Counted from the stretch's first letter, positions 8,083-15,759 are shown. The stretch is DNA of 28,803 nucleotides from Firmicutes bacterium UBA5227 (GCA_002409285.1 DHUT01000020.1:29220-58022); one strand, 5' to 3'. Notes: a model not told the origin generated them from the letters alone. Translations and numbers: made by a program.

Positions 8083-9262
8083 AGAAAGCATTGTTATGTC
8101 CTGGAAAAATATAATTCACAATAAACTCAGATCTTTTCTTACAATGTTGGGCATAGTAATAGGTGTTGCTGCAATCATTGCTTTAATTACAATTGTGCAG
8201 GGAGTTATTGACGAGGTGGATAAACAATTTGACAGCCTTGGAGCAAACACCATGATTGTTCAGGCTTACGGAACGCCTCTGAAAAGTGGATTAACAGATG
8301 AAGATGTTGAAAATCTAAGCTCCATAGAAGGTGTGTCGGGGATTTCGCCCAGCATTTCAACAGACCTTGACATATGGAACGAAGGAAAAGTATTTGAAAA
8401 AATAAATATACAGGGAAAAAATGAAGTGTTTTTCAGAAAAAACAGTGATTCTATTGCCAGAGGCAGAGGATTAAATATACTTGACATAGAAAGTAAAAAC
8501 AAGGTATGTGTGATTTCTGATGATTTTGAGAGAGACGTTTTTCCCGGTGAAGATGCAGTTGGAAAAAGTGTAACCATTAAAGGAATAGAGTATCTTGTGG
8601 TAGGAGTTTATAAAGAATCTAACGATGTAACATCTGTGCAGAACATGCTTTCCGATACAACTATAGGCATGTATATTCCATATAAAAATGTCATGAGCCT
8701 TACGGGCACAAAAAACATTGTTGCACTTGAAATATACACATATCCAGATGTAAATCAGGAGGCTGTTTCAGCAAGTGCAAAGCAGGTACTCAACGCCGCA
8801 TTCAATTACAAAGATGACAGCTATGTACTTTTGGAGATGGACAGCCTGCTAGATGTAATGAGAACCACACAGCAAATGATGAAAGGGATGCTTGTGGGCA
8901 TTGCTTCCATATCGCTGATTGTTGGAGGCATAGGTATAATGAATATGATGCTTGTGTCTGTTACGGAAAGGACAACGGAGATAGGATTGAGGAAAGCCTT
9001 GGGAGCAGAACCAGGCAGCATACAGCTTCAATTTATGATAGAGGCAATGTTCCTGTCCTTGCTTGGAGGTTTTGTAGGAATTATTGTGGGATATCTGATA
9101 TCCTATGTCGTTTCAAGTTCAATAGGAATACCCTTGGCTCTCTCAGCAGAAGCAGTGATTCTTGGATTTGGCTTTTCGGCTGCGGTAGGAATAATATTTG
9201 GATCAGCGCCAGCCAGAAAGGCAAGTAAGCTTAATCCTATAGATGCATTAAGAAGCGTTTAA
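8075..9262 (+). CDS. MacB-type ABC transporter permease (FtsX-like)
   Basis: The 395-residue protein has the MacB topology. One N-terminal transmembrane helix (FLTMLGIVIGVAAIIALITI, about 19-38) leads into a large extracytoplasmic MacB_PCD domain (about 45-270), and three C-terminal transmembrane helices (about 272-385) follow. The FtsX-domain motif SVTERTTEIGLRKALGAEPG, for coupling to the ATPase, is clear. With the two upstream genes it forms a complete tripartite-like efflux system. No histidine kinase or response regulator accompanies it, so neither regulation nor substrate can be deduced. The ribosome binding site GGAGG (8061-8065) lies within the ATPase gene. A strong terminator begins two bases after the stop codon. 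Confidence 0.94.
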   Translation: MFKESIVMSWKNIIHNKLRSFLTMLGIVIGVAAIIALITIVQGVIDEVDKQFDSLGANTMIVQAYGTPLKSGLTDEDVENLSSIEGVSGISPSISTDLDIWNEGKVFEKINIQGKNEVFFRKNSDSIARGRGLNILDIESKNKVCVISDDFERDVFPGEDAVGKSVTIKGIEYLVVGVYKESNDVTSVQNMLSDTTIGMYIPYKNVMSLTGTKNIVALEIYTYPDVNQEAVSASAKQVLNAAFNYKDDSYVLLEMDSLLDVMRTTQQMMKGMLVGIASISLIVGGIGIMNMMLVSVTERTTEIGLRKALGAEPGSIQLQFMIEAMFLSLLGGFVGIIVGYLISYVVSSSIGIPLALSAEAVILGFGFSAAVGIIFGSAPARKASKLNPIDALRSV

Positions 9263-9263
9263 T

Positions 9264-9293
9264 AAACAGCCGCTATATATGGCGGCTGTTTTT
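9264..9293 (+). terminator. Intrinsic terminator of the macAB-like operon
   Basis: AAACAGCCGC (9264-9273) pairs perfectly with GCGGCTGTTT (9282-9291) around an eight-base loop, and the T run continues to 9293. Confidence 0.9.
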
Positions 9294-9320
9294 ATGGAAA
9301 AATTGGTAAAATAATTTTAG

Positions 9321-9349
9321 TTTACTTTTCCACGATGATATGGTACTAT
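9321..9349 (+). promoter_or_regulatory. Sigma-A-type promoter of the intact siderophore operon
   Basis: TTTACT at 9321-9326 and TACTAT at 9344-9349 are 17 bases apart. The promoter ends one base before the first operator-like repeat, so a bound protein would cover the start site. Confidence 0.65.
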
Positions 9350-9350
9350 C

Positions 9351-9372
9351 TTAGTTAGCTAATACTAACTAA
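9351..9372 (+). promoter_or_regulatory. Operator-like inverted repeat A of the intact siderophore operon
   Basis: TTAGTTAG and CTAACTAA are perfect eight-base arms around a six-base spacer. The core GTTAG-N6-CTAAC equals the sites at 887-902 and 9386-9403. Its position at the expected transcription start suggests repression. TTAG/CTAA-rich boxes resemble DtxR/IdeR sites in general composition, but the spacing differs from the classical 19-base box. Confidence 0.7.
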
Positions 9373-9385
9373 AGCCTACACTTTA

Positions 9386-9403
9386 AGTTAGCATTAGCTA
9401 ACT
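9386..9403 (+). promoter_or_regulatory. Operator-like inverted repeat B of the intact siderophore operon
   Basis: AGTTAG and CTAACT flank the six-base spacer CATTAG. The site lies between promoter and ribosome binding site. It is followed at 9403-9420 by an 18-base sequence (TAATTTTATTGGAGGAAT) identical to 905-922 in the first locus. The same regulator therefore probably acts on both operons. Confidence 0.65.
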
Positions 9404-9422
9404 AATTTTATTGGAGGAATTG

Positions 9423-10430
9423 ATGAAAAGAATTACAGGTTTTATAGTTTCGGCGCTACTTCTGACAGGGCTGCTGGCAGGATGCGCTAAGTCTCCTGAA
9501 GAGGCAGGCAATATATCCACACCGGAAAACCATGTTTCTGATACAGAAACAGGCAATGAAGAAATACATAAAGATGGTTCTGCAGAGTGGCCCAGGACAT
9601 ATACGGATGCACTGGGACGGGAAATTGTACTGGAGGAGAAGCCTGAAAGGACAGCCATGCTGTTTTTCCGAAACTATGAACATCTTTTTGTTCTTGACGA
9701 ACTGCCGGTGGCAGGAACTGAAGTACAGAGCGTATACAAGGGCTGGGAAATGTTTAAACCTTATGCAGAAAAACATGAGGTTATTGATTTGGGAAATATG
9801 GATGAGGAAAATCTTGAGAAGCTCCTTGAGGTTGCTCCTGATTTAATTATTGCATATACAGGTACTTATGAAAAGATAGGAGAGCAACTTGAAAAGATTG
9901 CCACAACCATAACGGTAGATAATTATGGAGATGACTGGCAGGCACCTTTAACCGAATACGGCAAAATCTTTGGAAAAGAAGATATGGCTCAGGCTGAAAT
10001 TGATAAATTAAAAGATCAGCTGCAGTCCGGAGTTAAGGAATTGTCTGATTATAGTGATAAAACTTTTGCTTTTCTCAGGTTTGACGGTACAAAGGGATTC
10101 TTAGTATATGTATTGGACTTTGTCTACAATGAGGAAGCGGGACTTGGCCTTAAGGCACCGGAAGGATATCTCGATCAGGGAAGAACTACAATATCGCTGG
10201 AAGGAGTATCTGAATTCAATCCAGATTATATATTTATTTACGATAATGCAGGTGATGATGGAGAAGAGTTAAATCTTGAAGAATTAAACAGCAGTTCTTC
10301 TGTGTGGAATTCACTTGAAGCAGTTAAGAATGAGCATGTATATCTGATTGATCGTTCGGCTTTTTCAGGCGGTCCCATGTCTATTAGCTATGGAGTTGAC
10401 GCCATATTAGAATCTTTAAATTTAAAATAG
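9423..10430 (+). CDS. Siderophore ABC transporter substrate-binding lipoprotein (intact)
   Basis: This 335-residue FecB/FepB-type lipoprotein captures a ferric siderophore or related metal chelate outside the membrane. The signal peptide ends in lipobox LLAGC with Cys21. The first lobe begins at RTYTDALGREIVLEEKPER and holds NLEKLLEVAPDLIIAY. A long linking helix follows, then the second lobe ending SVWNSLEAVKNEHVYLIDR. It is clearly paralogous to the broken gene at 928-1907. Start ATG 9423 has GGAGGA at 9413-9418; the in-frame TTG at 9411 overlaps that site and is not used. Two operator-like repeats precede it and a hairpin follows. The ligand cannot be identified from sequence. Confidence 0.94.
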   Translation: MKRITGFIVSALLLTGLLAGCAKSPEEAGNISTPENHVSDTETGNEEIHKDGSAEWPRTYTDALGREIVLEEKPERTAMLFFRNYEHLFVLDELPVAGTEVQSVYKGWEMFKPYAEKHEVIDLGNMDEENLEKLLEVAPDLIIAYTGTYEKIGEQLEKIATTITVDNYGDDWQAPLTEYGKIFGKEDMAQAEIDKLKDQLQSGVKELSDYSDKTFAFLRFDGTKGFLVYVLDFVYNEEAGLGLKAPEGYLDQGRTTISLEGVSEFNPDYIFIYDNAGDDGEELNLEELNSSSSVWNSLEAVKNEHVYLIDRSAFSGGPMSISYGVDAILESLNLK

Positions 10431-10456
10431 TTAAAAACATACCCTAATAAATTTCA

Positions 10457-10494
10457 AAACTGAGCGCATTGTTCAGATAATGCGCTCAGTTTTT
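10457..10494 (+). terminator. Hairpin between binding-protein and permease genes
   Basis: AAACTGAGCGCATT (10457-10470) pairs perfectly with AATGCGCTCAGTTT (10479-10492) around an eight-base loop and is followed by TTs. It is a full-quality intrinsic terminator inside what is otherwise one operon. Partial read-through would give more binding protein than permease. Confidence 0.85.
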
Positions 10495-10546
10495 AACTAT
10501 TGTCTTGCAGCAATTTGCATGCGGATAGCATCAAGGAGAACGATTA

Positions 10547-11590
10547 ATGAATGAACACAATAATACAGTACAGCAAAAACATACTAAATTTGATAATCAA
10601 ACTTTCCGGGCTTTAATAATCATATTAATTGGACCGATGGTTCTTTTTCTGATCATGTCCTTTTCTATAACGAAAGGAGCAGCGCAAATACCCATAAGTG
10701 AAGTGTGGGATGCATTTTTTAATTTTAACCCTGATAATACTCAGCACCTTATTATTATAGATTTAAGACTTCCACGGGTTATTGCCAGTGCTCTTGTGGG
10801 AGCTGCGTTTGCGGTATCAGGTGCAATTATGCAGGGGATTACAAGAAATCCCCTTGCGGATTCCGGACTTATGGGTCTCAATGCCGGAGCCGGATTTGCT
10901 TTGTCAATATGCTTTGCATTTTTCCCGGGAATGAAGTACATGAAAATAATTTTATTCTCTTTTCTTGGAGCCGCACTTGGTGCAGCACTGGTAAATGGTA
11001 TAGCATCCATGCGAAAAGGCGGAGCTACTCCCATGAGAATGGTTCTGGCAGGGGCAGCGGTGAGTTCGCTGCTTGCGGCTCTCAGTCAGGGTATTGCAAT
11101 ATATTTTGATGTGGCACAAAATGTTATGTTTTGGACAGCAGGGGGTGTTGCAGGTTCCAGCTGGGAACAGATAAGAATCATGCTTCCATGGATTTCAGGA
11201 GCCATTTTGGGAGCAATAGCACTATCCCGGCAAGTTTCTCTGTTGAGCCTTGGTGAGGAGACGGCAAAAGGCTTAGGTCTTAATACAACAGTAGTAACTG
11301 CACTTTGCTCTGCTGTAGTACTTATTTTAGCAGGAGCAGCCGTATCAGTAGTTGGAGCGGTAGGTTTTGTGGGATTAATAGTTCCGCATCTCGTTCGTTA
11401 CCTGGTGGGTGTGGACTACCGATGGGTTATACCTTCATCTGCAGTCTTAGGAGCAATACTTGTAGTGCTTGCCGATTTAGGCTCAAGAACACTGAATCCA
11501 CCTTTTGAAACGCCTCTGGGCTCTCTGATTTCTCTGGTGGGGGTTCCATTCTTCCTGTATTTGGCACGAAAGCAAAGGAGGGCATTGTAA
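10547..11590 (+). CDS. FecCD-family siderophore ABC transporter permease 1 (intact)
   Basis: This 347-residue protein has about ten transmembrane helices and the family landmarks: DLRLPRVIASALVGAAFAVSG near 72-92, NPLADSGLMGLNAGAG near 101-116, and the ATPase-contacting loop VGLIVPHLVRYLVG around 280. It is the full-length counterpart of the truncated gene at 3177-3722; their last 181 residues align without gaps. It forms the channel together with the next gene. AAGGAG lies 11 bases upstream of ATG 10547, and the gene is separated from the binding-protein gene by the terminator-like hairpin. The start of the next gene overlaps its stop. Confidence 0.95.
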   Translation: MNEHNNTVQQKHTKFDNQTFRALIIILIGPMVLFLIMSFSITKGAAQIPISEVWDAFFNFNPDNTQHLIIIDLRLPRVIASALVGAAFAVSGAIMQGITRNPLADSGLMGLNAGAGFALSICFAFFPGMKYMKIILFSFLGAALGAALVNGIASMRKGGATPMRMVLAGAAVSSLLAALSQGIAIYFDVAQNVMFWTAGGVAGSSWEQIRIMLPWISGAILGAIALSRQVSLLSLGEETAKGLGLNTTVVTALCSAVVLILAGAAVSVVGAVGFVGLIVPHLVRYLVGVDYRWVIPSSAVLGAILVVLADLGSRTLNPPFETPLGSLISLVGVPFFLYLARKQRRAL

Positions 11591-12642
11591 TGGACAGAAA
11601 ACAGATAACAGTGCAAAAGAACAATGAGGCTCACAAAAGAAAGATTGCTGTGCGCAACACTGCAATTATTGTGATATGCAGCATTTTATTAATATTGTCA
11701 TTTATTATAAGCATGAATACCGGATATACAAAGATGAGCCCTCTTGATACCTTGCGCACTTTATTCGGAGGAGGAACTGACAAGGAAAATCTTATTTTAT
11801 TTGATTTCAGGCTGCCAAGAATTGTCATATCCATGCTTATAGGAGCAGGACTGGCTCTTTCAGGCTGTATAATACAGGGAATTTCAGGAAATGCTTTAGC
11901 AGATCCGGGATTATTGGGTATTAATTCGGGAGCGGGTCTGATGGTAATACTGTATGTACTTTTTTTCGGAGCTAAGTCATTTTTTTCAGTTTTCACCCTT
12001 CCGTTTCTGGCGCTTACAGGAGCAGGAGCTGCGGCGATAATTATCTATGCTCTGTCTTATAAAAAGGGGGAAGGCATAGCACCTATGAGGCTTATTCTTA
12101 CAGGAGTAGCAGTGCAGGCAGGTATTTCGGCTTTGACCACAGTGCTGGTAATAAAGTTGGATGAAACTCAGTTTGATTTTGTTGCCTCATGGCAGGCAGG
12201 AAGCATCTGGGGATCTAACTGGAAGTTTGTAATTGCGCTGATTCCCTGGATGTTAATATTAATTCCCTATGTAATGACGAAATCCCGAACACTTGACGTG
12301 CTGACTTTAGGTGATGAAATTGCTCACGGACTGGGAGCATCAGTGGAAAAAGAGAGAAGAAAGCTACTTGGAGCAGCAGTTGCTCTGGCTGCATCCTGTG
12401 TGGCTGTAAGCGGAAGTATAAGTTTTGTGGGACTTATTTCCCCACATCTTGCAAGAAGGCTTGTGGGGCCAAAACATCGAGTTCTGCTTCCTGTATGTGC
12501 AATGGTAGGAGCAGTATTAGTTTCTGTGGCGGATACTATTGCCCGGGTAATTGTACAACCCTCTGAAATTCCAACAGGAATCATGGTAGCTATAATCGGA
12601 GCACCATACTTTCTGCATCTTCTTGCAAAAAATAAAGAATAA
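11590..12642 (+). CDS. FecCD-family siderophore ABC transporter permease 2 (intact)
   Basis: The 350-residue second channel subunit carries a basic cytoplasmic N-terminus (about 1-25), about ten transmembrane helices, NALADPGLLGINSGAG mid-protein and the coupling loop SFVGLISPHLARRLVG near 265. It is nearly colinear with the first-locus protein at 3722-4759 (for example NTGYTKMSPLDTLRTLFGGG here versus NTGYTKITPLDTLRTLFGGG there) but written in AT-richer codons. The TAATG overlap with the previous gene implies translational coupling. The ribosome binding site AGGAGGG lies in the last codons of the upstream gene. Confidence 0.95.
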   Translation: MDRKQITVQKNNEAHKRKIAVRNTAIIVICSILLILSFIISMNTGYTKMSPLDTLRTLFGGGTDKENLILFDFRLPRIVISMLIGAGLALSGCIIQGISGNALADPGLLGINSGAGLMVILYVLFFGAKSFFSVFTLPFLALTGAGAAAIIIYALSYKKGEGIAPMRLILTGVAVQAGISALTTVLVIKLDETQFDFVASWQAGSIWGSNWKFVIALIPWMLILIPYVMTKSRTLDVLTLGDEIAHGLGASVEKERRKLLGAAVALAASCVAVSGSISFVGLISPHLARRLVGPKHRVLLPVCAMVGAVLVSVADTIARVIVQPSEIPTGIMVAIIGAPYFLHLLAKNKE

Positions 12643-12656
12643 TAAAAGGAGAAATT

Positions 12657-13496
12657 ATGAACAGTATTTCAACGGAAAATCTGGCAGTTGCCTATGAAGA
12701 TAATCTTGTGGTAGAAAATTTGGATATTGAGATACCCCGCAGAAAGATCACAACCATCATCGGTTCAAACGGCTGTGGTAAATCCACCGTCCTGAAAGCT
12801 GTGGGGCGTATACTTAAACCCAAGGGAGGTATTGTGTATTTAAACGGTGAGGACATACAGCACTTAAGTACAAAGGAGGTTGCACAAAAGATGGCAATAC
12901 TTCCCCAGTCTCCACACGCACCCTCAGGTCTTACTGTAGGAGAATTGATAGCCTATGGACGATTTCCCCACCAAAAAGGGTTTGGAAAATTGAAGCCCGA
13001 GGATAAAAAAATTATTCAGTGGGCATTAGAGGTTACAAGGCTTACCGAATATGAAACGAAAGCAGTGGATAACCTTTCGGGTGGACAGCGTCAGAGGGTT
13101 TGGATTGCCATGGCTCTGGCTCAGCAGACTGATTTAATTTTGCTTGATGAACCCACCACATACCTGGATATGTCATATCAGCTTGAGGTTTTGGAGCTGT
13201 TATACAGGCTTAACAGGGAACAGGGATGCACGATTGTTATGGTTCTACATGATTTGAATCTGGCAGCGAGATTTGCCGATTATATGATAGCAATCAGATG
13301 CGGAAATATCGTAAGCCACGGTACACCACAGCAGGTTATGACACCTCAGGTGCTTAAGGAAGTGTTTAACATTGATGCCGAAATTGTAAAGGAATCTCGC
13401 ACCGGCCGCCCTGCCTGTATTTTTTACGACCTTATAAAAATGAATGAAAATTCGTGCGGAGGATGTATAGATGAAAAAAATTGCAGTCTACGGTAA
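12657..13496 (+). CDS. FecE-type siderophore ABC transporter ATP-binding protein (intact locus)
   Basis: This 279-residue ATPase has Walker A GSNGCGKST (36-44), with Ser where the first-locus copy and most relatives have Pro, signature LSGGQRQR (140-147), Walker B LILLDEPTT (160-168) and the switch histidine in VLHDLNLA. It follows permease 2 after 14 bases with AAAGGAG at 12644-12650. The C-terminal end NENSCGGCIDEKNCSLR contains three cysteines, echoing the cysteine tail of the first-locus ATPase. Such tails are not a standard feature of FecE proteins. The last 26 bases overlap the start of a NifH-like stub in another frame, so a further gene was once translationally coupled. Confidence 0.95.
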   Translation: MNSISTENLAVAYEDNLVVENLDIEIPRRKITTIIGSNGCGKSTVLKAVGRILKPKGGIVYLNGEDIQHLSTKEVAQKMAILPQSPHAPSGLTVGELIAYGRFPHQKGFGKLKPEDKKIIQWALEVTRLTEYETKAVDNLSGGQRQRVWIAMALAQQTDLILLDEPTTYLDMSYQLEVLELLYRLNREQGCTIVMVLHDLNLAARFADYMIAIRCGNIVSHGTPQQVMTPQVLKEVFNIDAEIVKESRTGRPACIFYDLIKMNENSCGGCIDEKNCSLR

Positions 13497-13509
13497 AGGA
13501 GGCTGGTAA
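13471..13509 (+). pseudogene. Start of a deleted NifH-like ATPase gene (12-codon remnant)
   Basis: ATG 13471 has GGAGGA at 13458-13463 with seven-base spacing. The frame reads MKKIAVYGKGGW and then stops at 13507. The first 11 residues are the characteristic N-terminal strand and beginning of the P-loop of NifH-type proteins (usually ..YGKGGIGKST). The match breaks off inside the P-loop, so the gene was cut by a deletion near 13503. NifH-like proteins are iron-sulphur reductases that feed electrons to nitrogenase-like enzymes. Placement directly after a siderophore ATPase suggests a lost operon with such an enzyme. The match is short but distinctive. Confidence 0.6.
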
Positions 13510-13564
13510 GTTTAATGCGGCAGAAAAATGACGAACCAATGTAAAACCGCCATTCTCACAATAC

Positions 13565-13615
13565 TCACATACTGCTTATGTCACTCTCCATAGGAGCGAC
13601 ATGATCAGTATGTGA
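13565..13615. repeat. Long interrupted hairpin at the deletion scar
   Basis: TCACATACTG (13565-13574) pairs with CAGTATGTGA (13606-13615). Inside it ATGTC (13578-13582) pairs with GACAT (13598-13602), and CTCC/GGAG close an ATA loop. There is no T run on either strand, so it is a poor terminator. A mobile-element end or other recombination remnant is possible. Confidence 0.4.
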
Positions 13616-13639
13616 ATAAAGCATAATTAGTGTTGATTT

Positions 13640-14560
13640 TTATTCAGAAAGCTTTGCAAGCTCTACGGCTATTTTTGCGCCCAGCGCTGCATTGTTGTAT
13701 ACAAGCTTTATGTTGGATTTTAGGCTGTCTCCGCCGGTTATGTCTTTTACCTTTGCTAAAAGAAATGGTGTTGTTTCCTTGCCTTTTACGCCTTTTTCGT
13801 CAGCCTCCTTCAGTGCCTTATCTATTGCCTGATTAATTGTGTCATAATCCATCTGATACTGCTCTTCGATTGGGTTGGCAATAACCATGCCACCTTCAAG
13901 ACCTAAATCCCATTTTGCCTTTAACGCATGAGCTATTTCTTTAGGGCTTTCAACCTTGTAATCAACATTAAAACCGCTTTTTCTTGTATAAAATGCCGGC
14001 ATTTCTTCAGTCTGGTATCCTACAACGGGCACTCCGTGAGTTTCAAGGTATTCAAGAGTCAGTTCGATATCCAAAATAGACTTTGCTCCAGCACAAACTA
14101 CGGCAACATCAGTGTGAGCAAGCTCTTCCAGGTCAGCGGATATGTCAAATGTCTGCTGAGCACCTCTGTGAACACCGCCTATTCCTCCTGTTGCAAACAC
14201 CCTGATTCCTGCAAGGTCAGCAATTATCATAGTGGAGGCAACAGTTGTTGCCCCGTCTGCTTTTTCTGCAACGATAAAAGGAATATCTCTTCTGGACGTT
14301 TTGATGACATTTTCAGCCTTGCCCAGGTATTCAATTTCTTTCTCTGTAAGTCCGACCTTCAGATTTCCTCCGAGAATTGCAATGGTTGCAGGTACTGCAC
14401 CGTTGTTTCTGATAATTTTTTCTACATTGATTGCTGTTTCCACATTTCTTGGGTAAGGCATTCCGTGGGAAATTATTGTTGACTCTAATGCAACCACCGG
14501 CTTGCCTTTTTCAATTGCTTCCTTTACTTCCGGGTTTATTTTCAGGTATTTTTCTAACAT
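13640..14560 (-). CDS. psuG: Pseudouridine-5'-phosphate glycosidase
   Basis: The 306-residue protein splits pseudouridine 5'-phosphate reversibly into uracil and ribose 5-phosphate in the cytoplasm, completing degradation of this RNA-derived nucleoside. It matches the PsuG family from end to end. The active-site strand VVALESTIISHGMPYPRN contains Glu26, NGAVPATIAILGG follows, and CAGAKSILDIELTLEYLET carries the lysine (Lys160) equivalent to the Schiff-base lysine of the E. coli enzyme. The Mn-binding and phosphate-binding loops around TGGIGGVHRGAQQTFDISADL are present. Start ATG is at 14560-14558, overlapping the kinase gene by seven bases, so both genes form one minus-strand operon. GGAG lies upstream within the kinase gene. 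Confidence 0.96.
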   Translation of the reverse strand: MLEKYLKINPEVKEAIEKGKPVVALESTIISHGMPYPRNVETAINVEKIIRNNGAVPATIAILGGNLKVGLTEKEIEYLGKAENVIKTSRRDIPFIVAEKADGATTVASTMIIADLAGIRVFATGGIGGVHRGAQQTFDISADLEELAHTDVAVVCAGAKSILDIELTLEYLETHGVPVVGYQTEEMPAFYTRKSGFNVDYKVESPKEIAHALKAKWDLGLEGGMVIANPIEEQYQMDYDTINQAIDKALKEADEKGVKGKETTPFLLAKVKDITGGDSLKSNIKLVYNNAALGAKIAVELAKLSE

Positions 14561-15648
14561 AATTCTAACTCCTCCAATTTTAAGTATATATTTTCTATTG
14601 ATATAGTTGGGTTTATGGTGTTTTCGTGGGACAGTGCCACAACTGATGCGGCTGTGGCTATTCGGGCACTTTCATCTATGGGGATATCATTCAGGTAGCA
14701 GTATATTAGTGCTGCCATAAAAGCATCCCCTGCTCCTGTGGCATTAACAGGCTTTATATTTTTTGCCTTAATACTTTCCATGGTACTGTCATCACAGTAG
14801 AATACTCCGTCCTTTCCGAGAGTTATAAATATTTTTTTGACTCCCATGTTAAGCAGGTATTCACAGTTCATTTTAAGGTCATTATCATTATTGATTTGTA
14901 TTCCTGTTATTGCTTCAATTTCAATTTTATTGGATTTTAGTGTGTGAATATTTCCAATTAAGCTTTTTACTCTCTTAGCCTTTGCTGTAGAAACGGTATC
15001 CAGAAAAAAATCAGTGTTTTTGTGATTATTTAGCAAGTATTCAATTACATTTTTGGGAATATTCGTATCTAAGATGCAAAGCTTGGAATTATCAATTACA
15101 TATTTTTTTTCTTCAATAAAATCAACGGTCATTCTTTCGTATATATCCATGCTGGATATGGCTACGGACATATCGTGAGTTTCGTCTAACACAGCAAGGT
15201 AGGTTGAAGTGCTTTCGCCCTTCAGAATGAGGCAGTCACTCATGTCTAACCCTATGATACCGGATTCCTCAAGTATTTTAGAGCCATAAACATCATCACC
15301 CAGCACACTTATGAGCTTGGTTTCTATCCCCAGTCTTACGAGATTTTCACTGATATTTCTCCCAACTCCTCCAAGAGACATTTTAACAGTTCCTATATTC
15401 GAGTCTCCCGGAATCAAATTTTCCTTGGGAAAGCCTTGTATATCCATATTGGCTCCACCTATTACCGTAACGTATGGATTGTCCTGGAATATATAACCCT
15501 TGCCAAGGATTTTTCCTTTTTTAACAAGATTTGATATGTGAACCGATGCTGATGATCTTGTTATCCCCAGTCTTTCTCCCAGTTCCTCCTGAGAAATCAT
15601 GGGATTTTTTTTAATTAAATCAAGTACTTCCTGTTCTCTGTTGGTCAT
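14554..15648 (-). CDS. psuK: Pseudouridine kinase (PfkB family) with N-terminal winged-helix domain
   Basis: The kinase phosphorylates pseudouridine at the 5' position, supplying PsuG. Residues 1-55 form a helix-turn-helix (MISQEELGERLGITRSSASV), common in a Firmicutes subgroup of PfkB kinases and possibly autoregulatory. The PfkB fold runs from about 58 (YVTVIGGANMDIQGF) to the end, with the second signature NATGAGDAFMAALI near 302-315; Asp308 is the catalytic base. Length 364 is normal for this fused form. Start ATG 15648 is preceded by GGAGAG. No pseudouridine transporter is visible nearby. The identification as pseudouridine kinase rests on the neighbour psuG; the domain itself only says sugar or nucleoside kinase. 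Confidence 0.9.
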   Translation of the reverse strand: MTNREQEVLDLIKKNPMISQEELGERLGITRSSASVHISNLVKKGKILGKGYIFQDNPYVTVIGGANMDIQGFPKENLIPGDSNIGTVKMSLGGVGRNISENLVRLGIETKLISVLGDDVYGSKILEESGIIGLDMSDCLILKGESTSTYLAVLDETHDMSVAISSMDIYERMTVDFIEEKKYVIDNSKLCILDTNIPKNVIEYLLNNHKNTDFFLDTVSTAKAKRVKSLIGNIHTLKSNKIEIEAITGIQINNDNDLKMNCEYLLNMGVKKIFITLGKDGVFYCDDSTMESIKAKNIKPVNATGAGDAFMAALIYCYLNDIPIDESARIATAASVVALSHENTINPTISIENIYLKLEELELC

Positions 15649-15667
15649 AATCTCTCCTCAAACATAT

Positions 15668-15682
15668 GCTTATTACGTAAGC
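15668..15682 (-). promoter_or_regulatory. Inverted repeat in the psuKG leader
   Basis: GCTTATTACGTAAGC has perfect five-base arms (GCTTA/TAAGC) and lies between promoter and psuK start. It is a candidate site for the kinase's own helix-turn-helix domain. Confidence 0.35.
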
Positions 15683-15695
15683 TATTGCTTATAAT

Positions 15696-15723
15696 ATTTT
15701 AACACATATAATATTTTTTGCAA
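15696..15723 (-). promoter_or_regulatory. Candidate promoter of psuKG
   Basis: On the minus strand, TTGCAA (15723-15718) and TAAAAT (15701-15696) are 16 bases apart, about 50 bases before the psuK start codon. Confidence 0.45.
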
Positions 15724-15759
15724 TAGTATTATTTTATATGCAATATATGCTGCTTTGCT

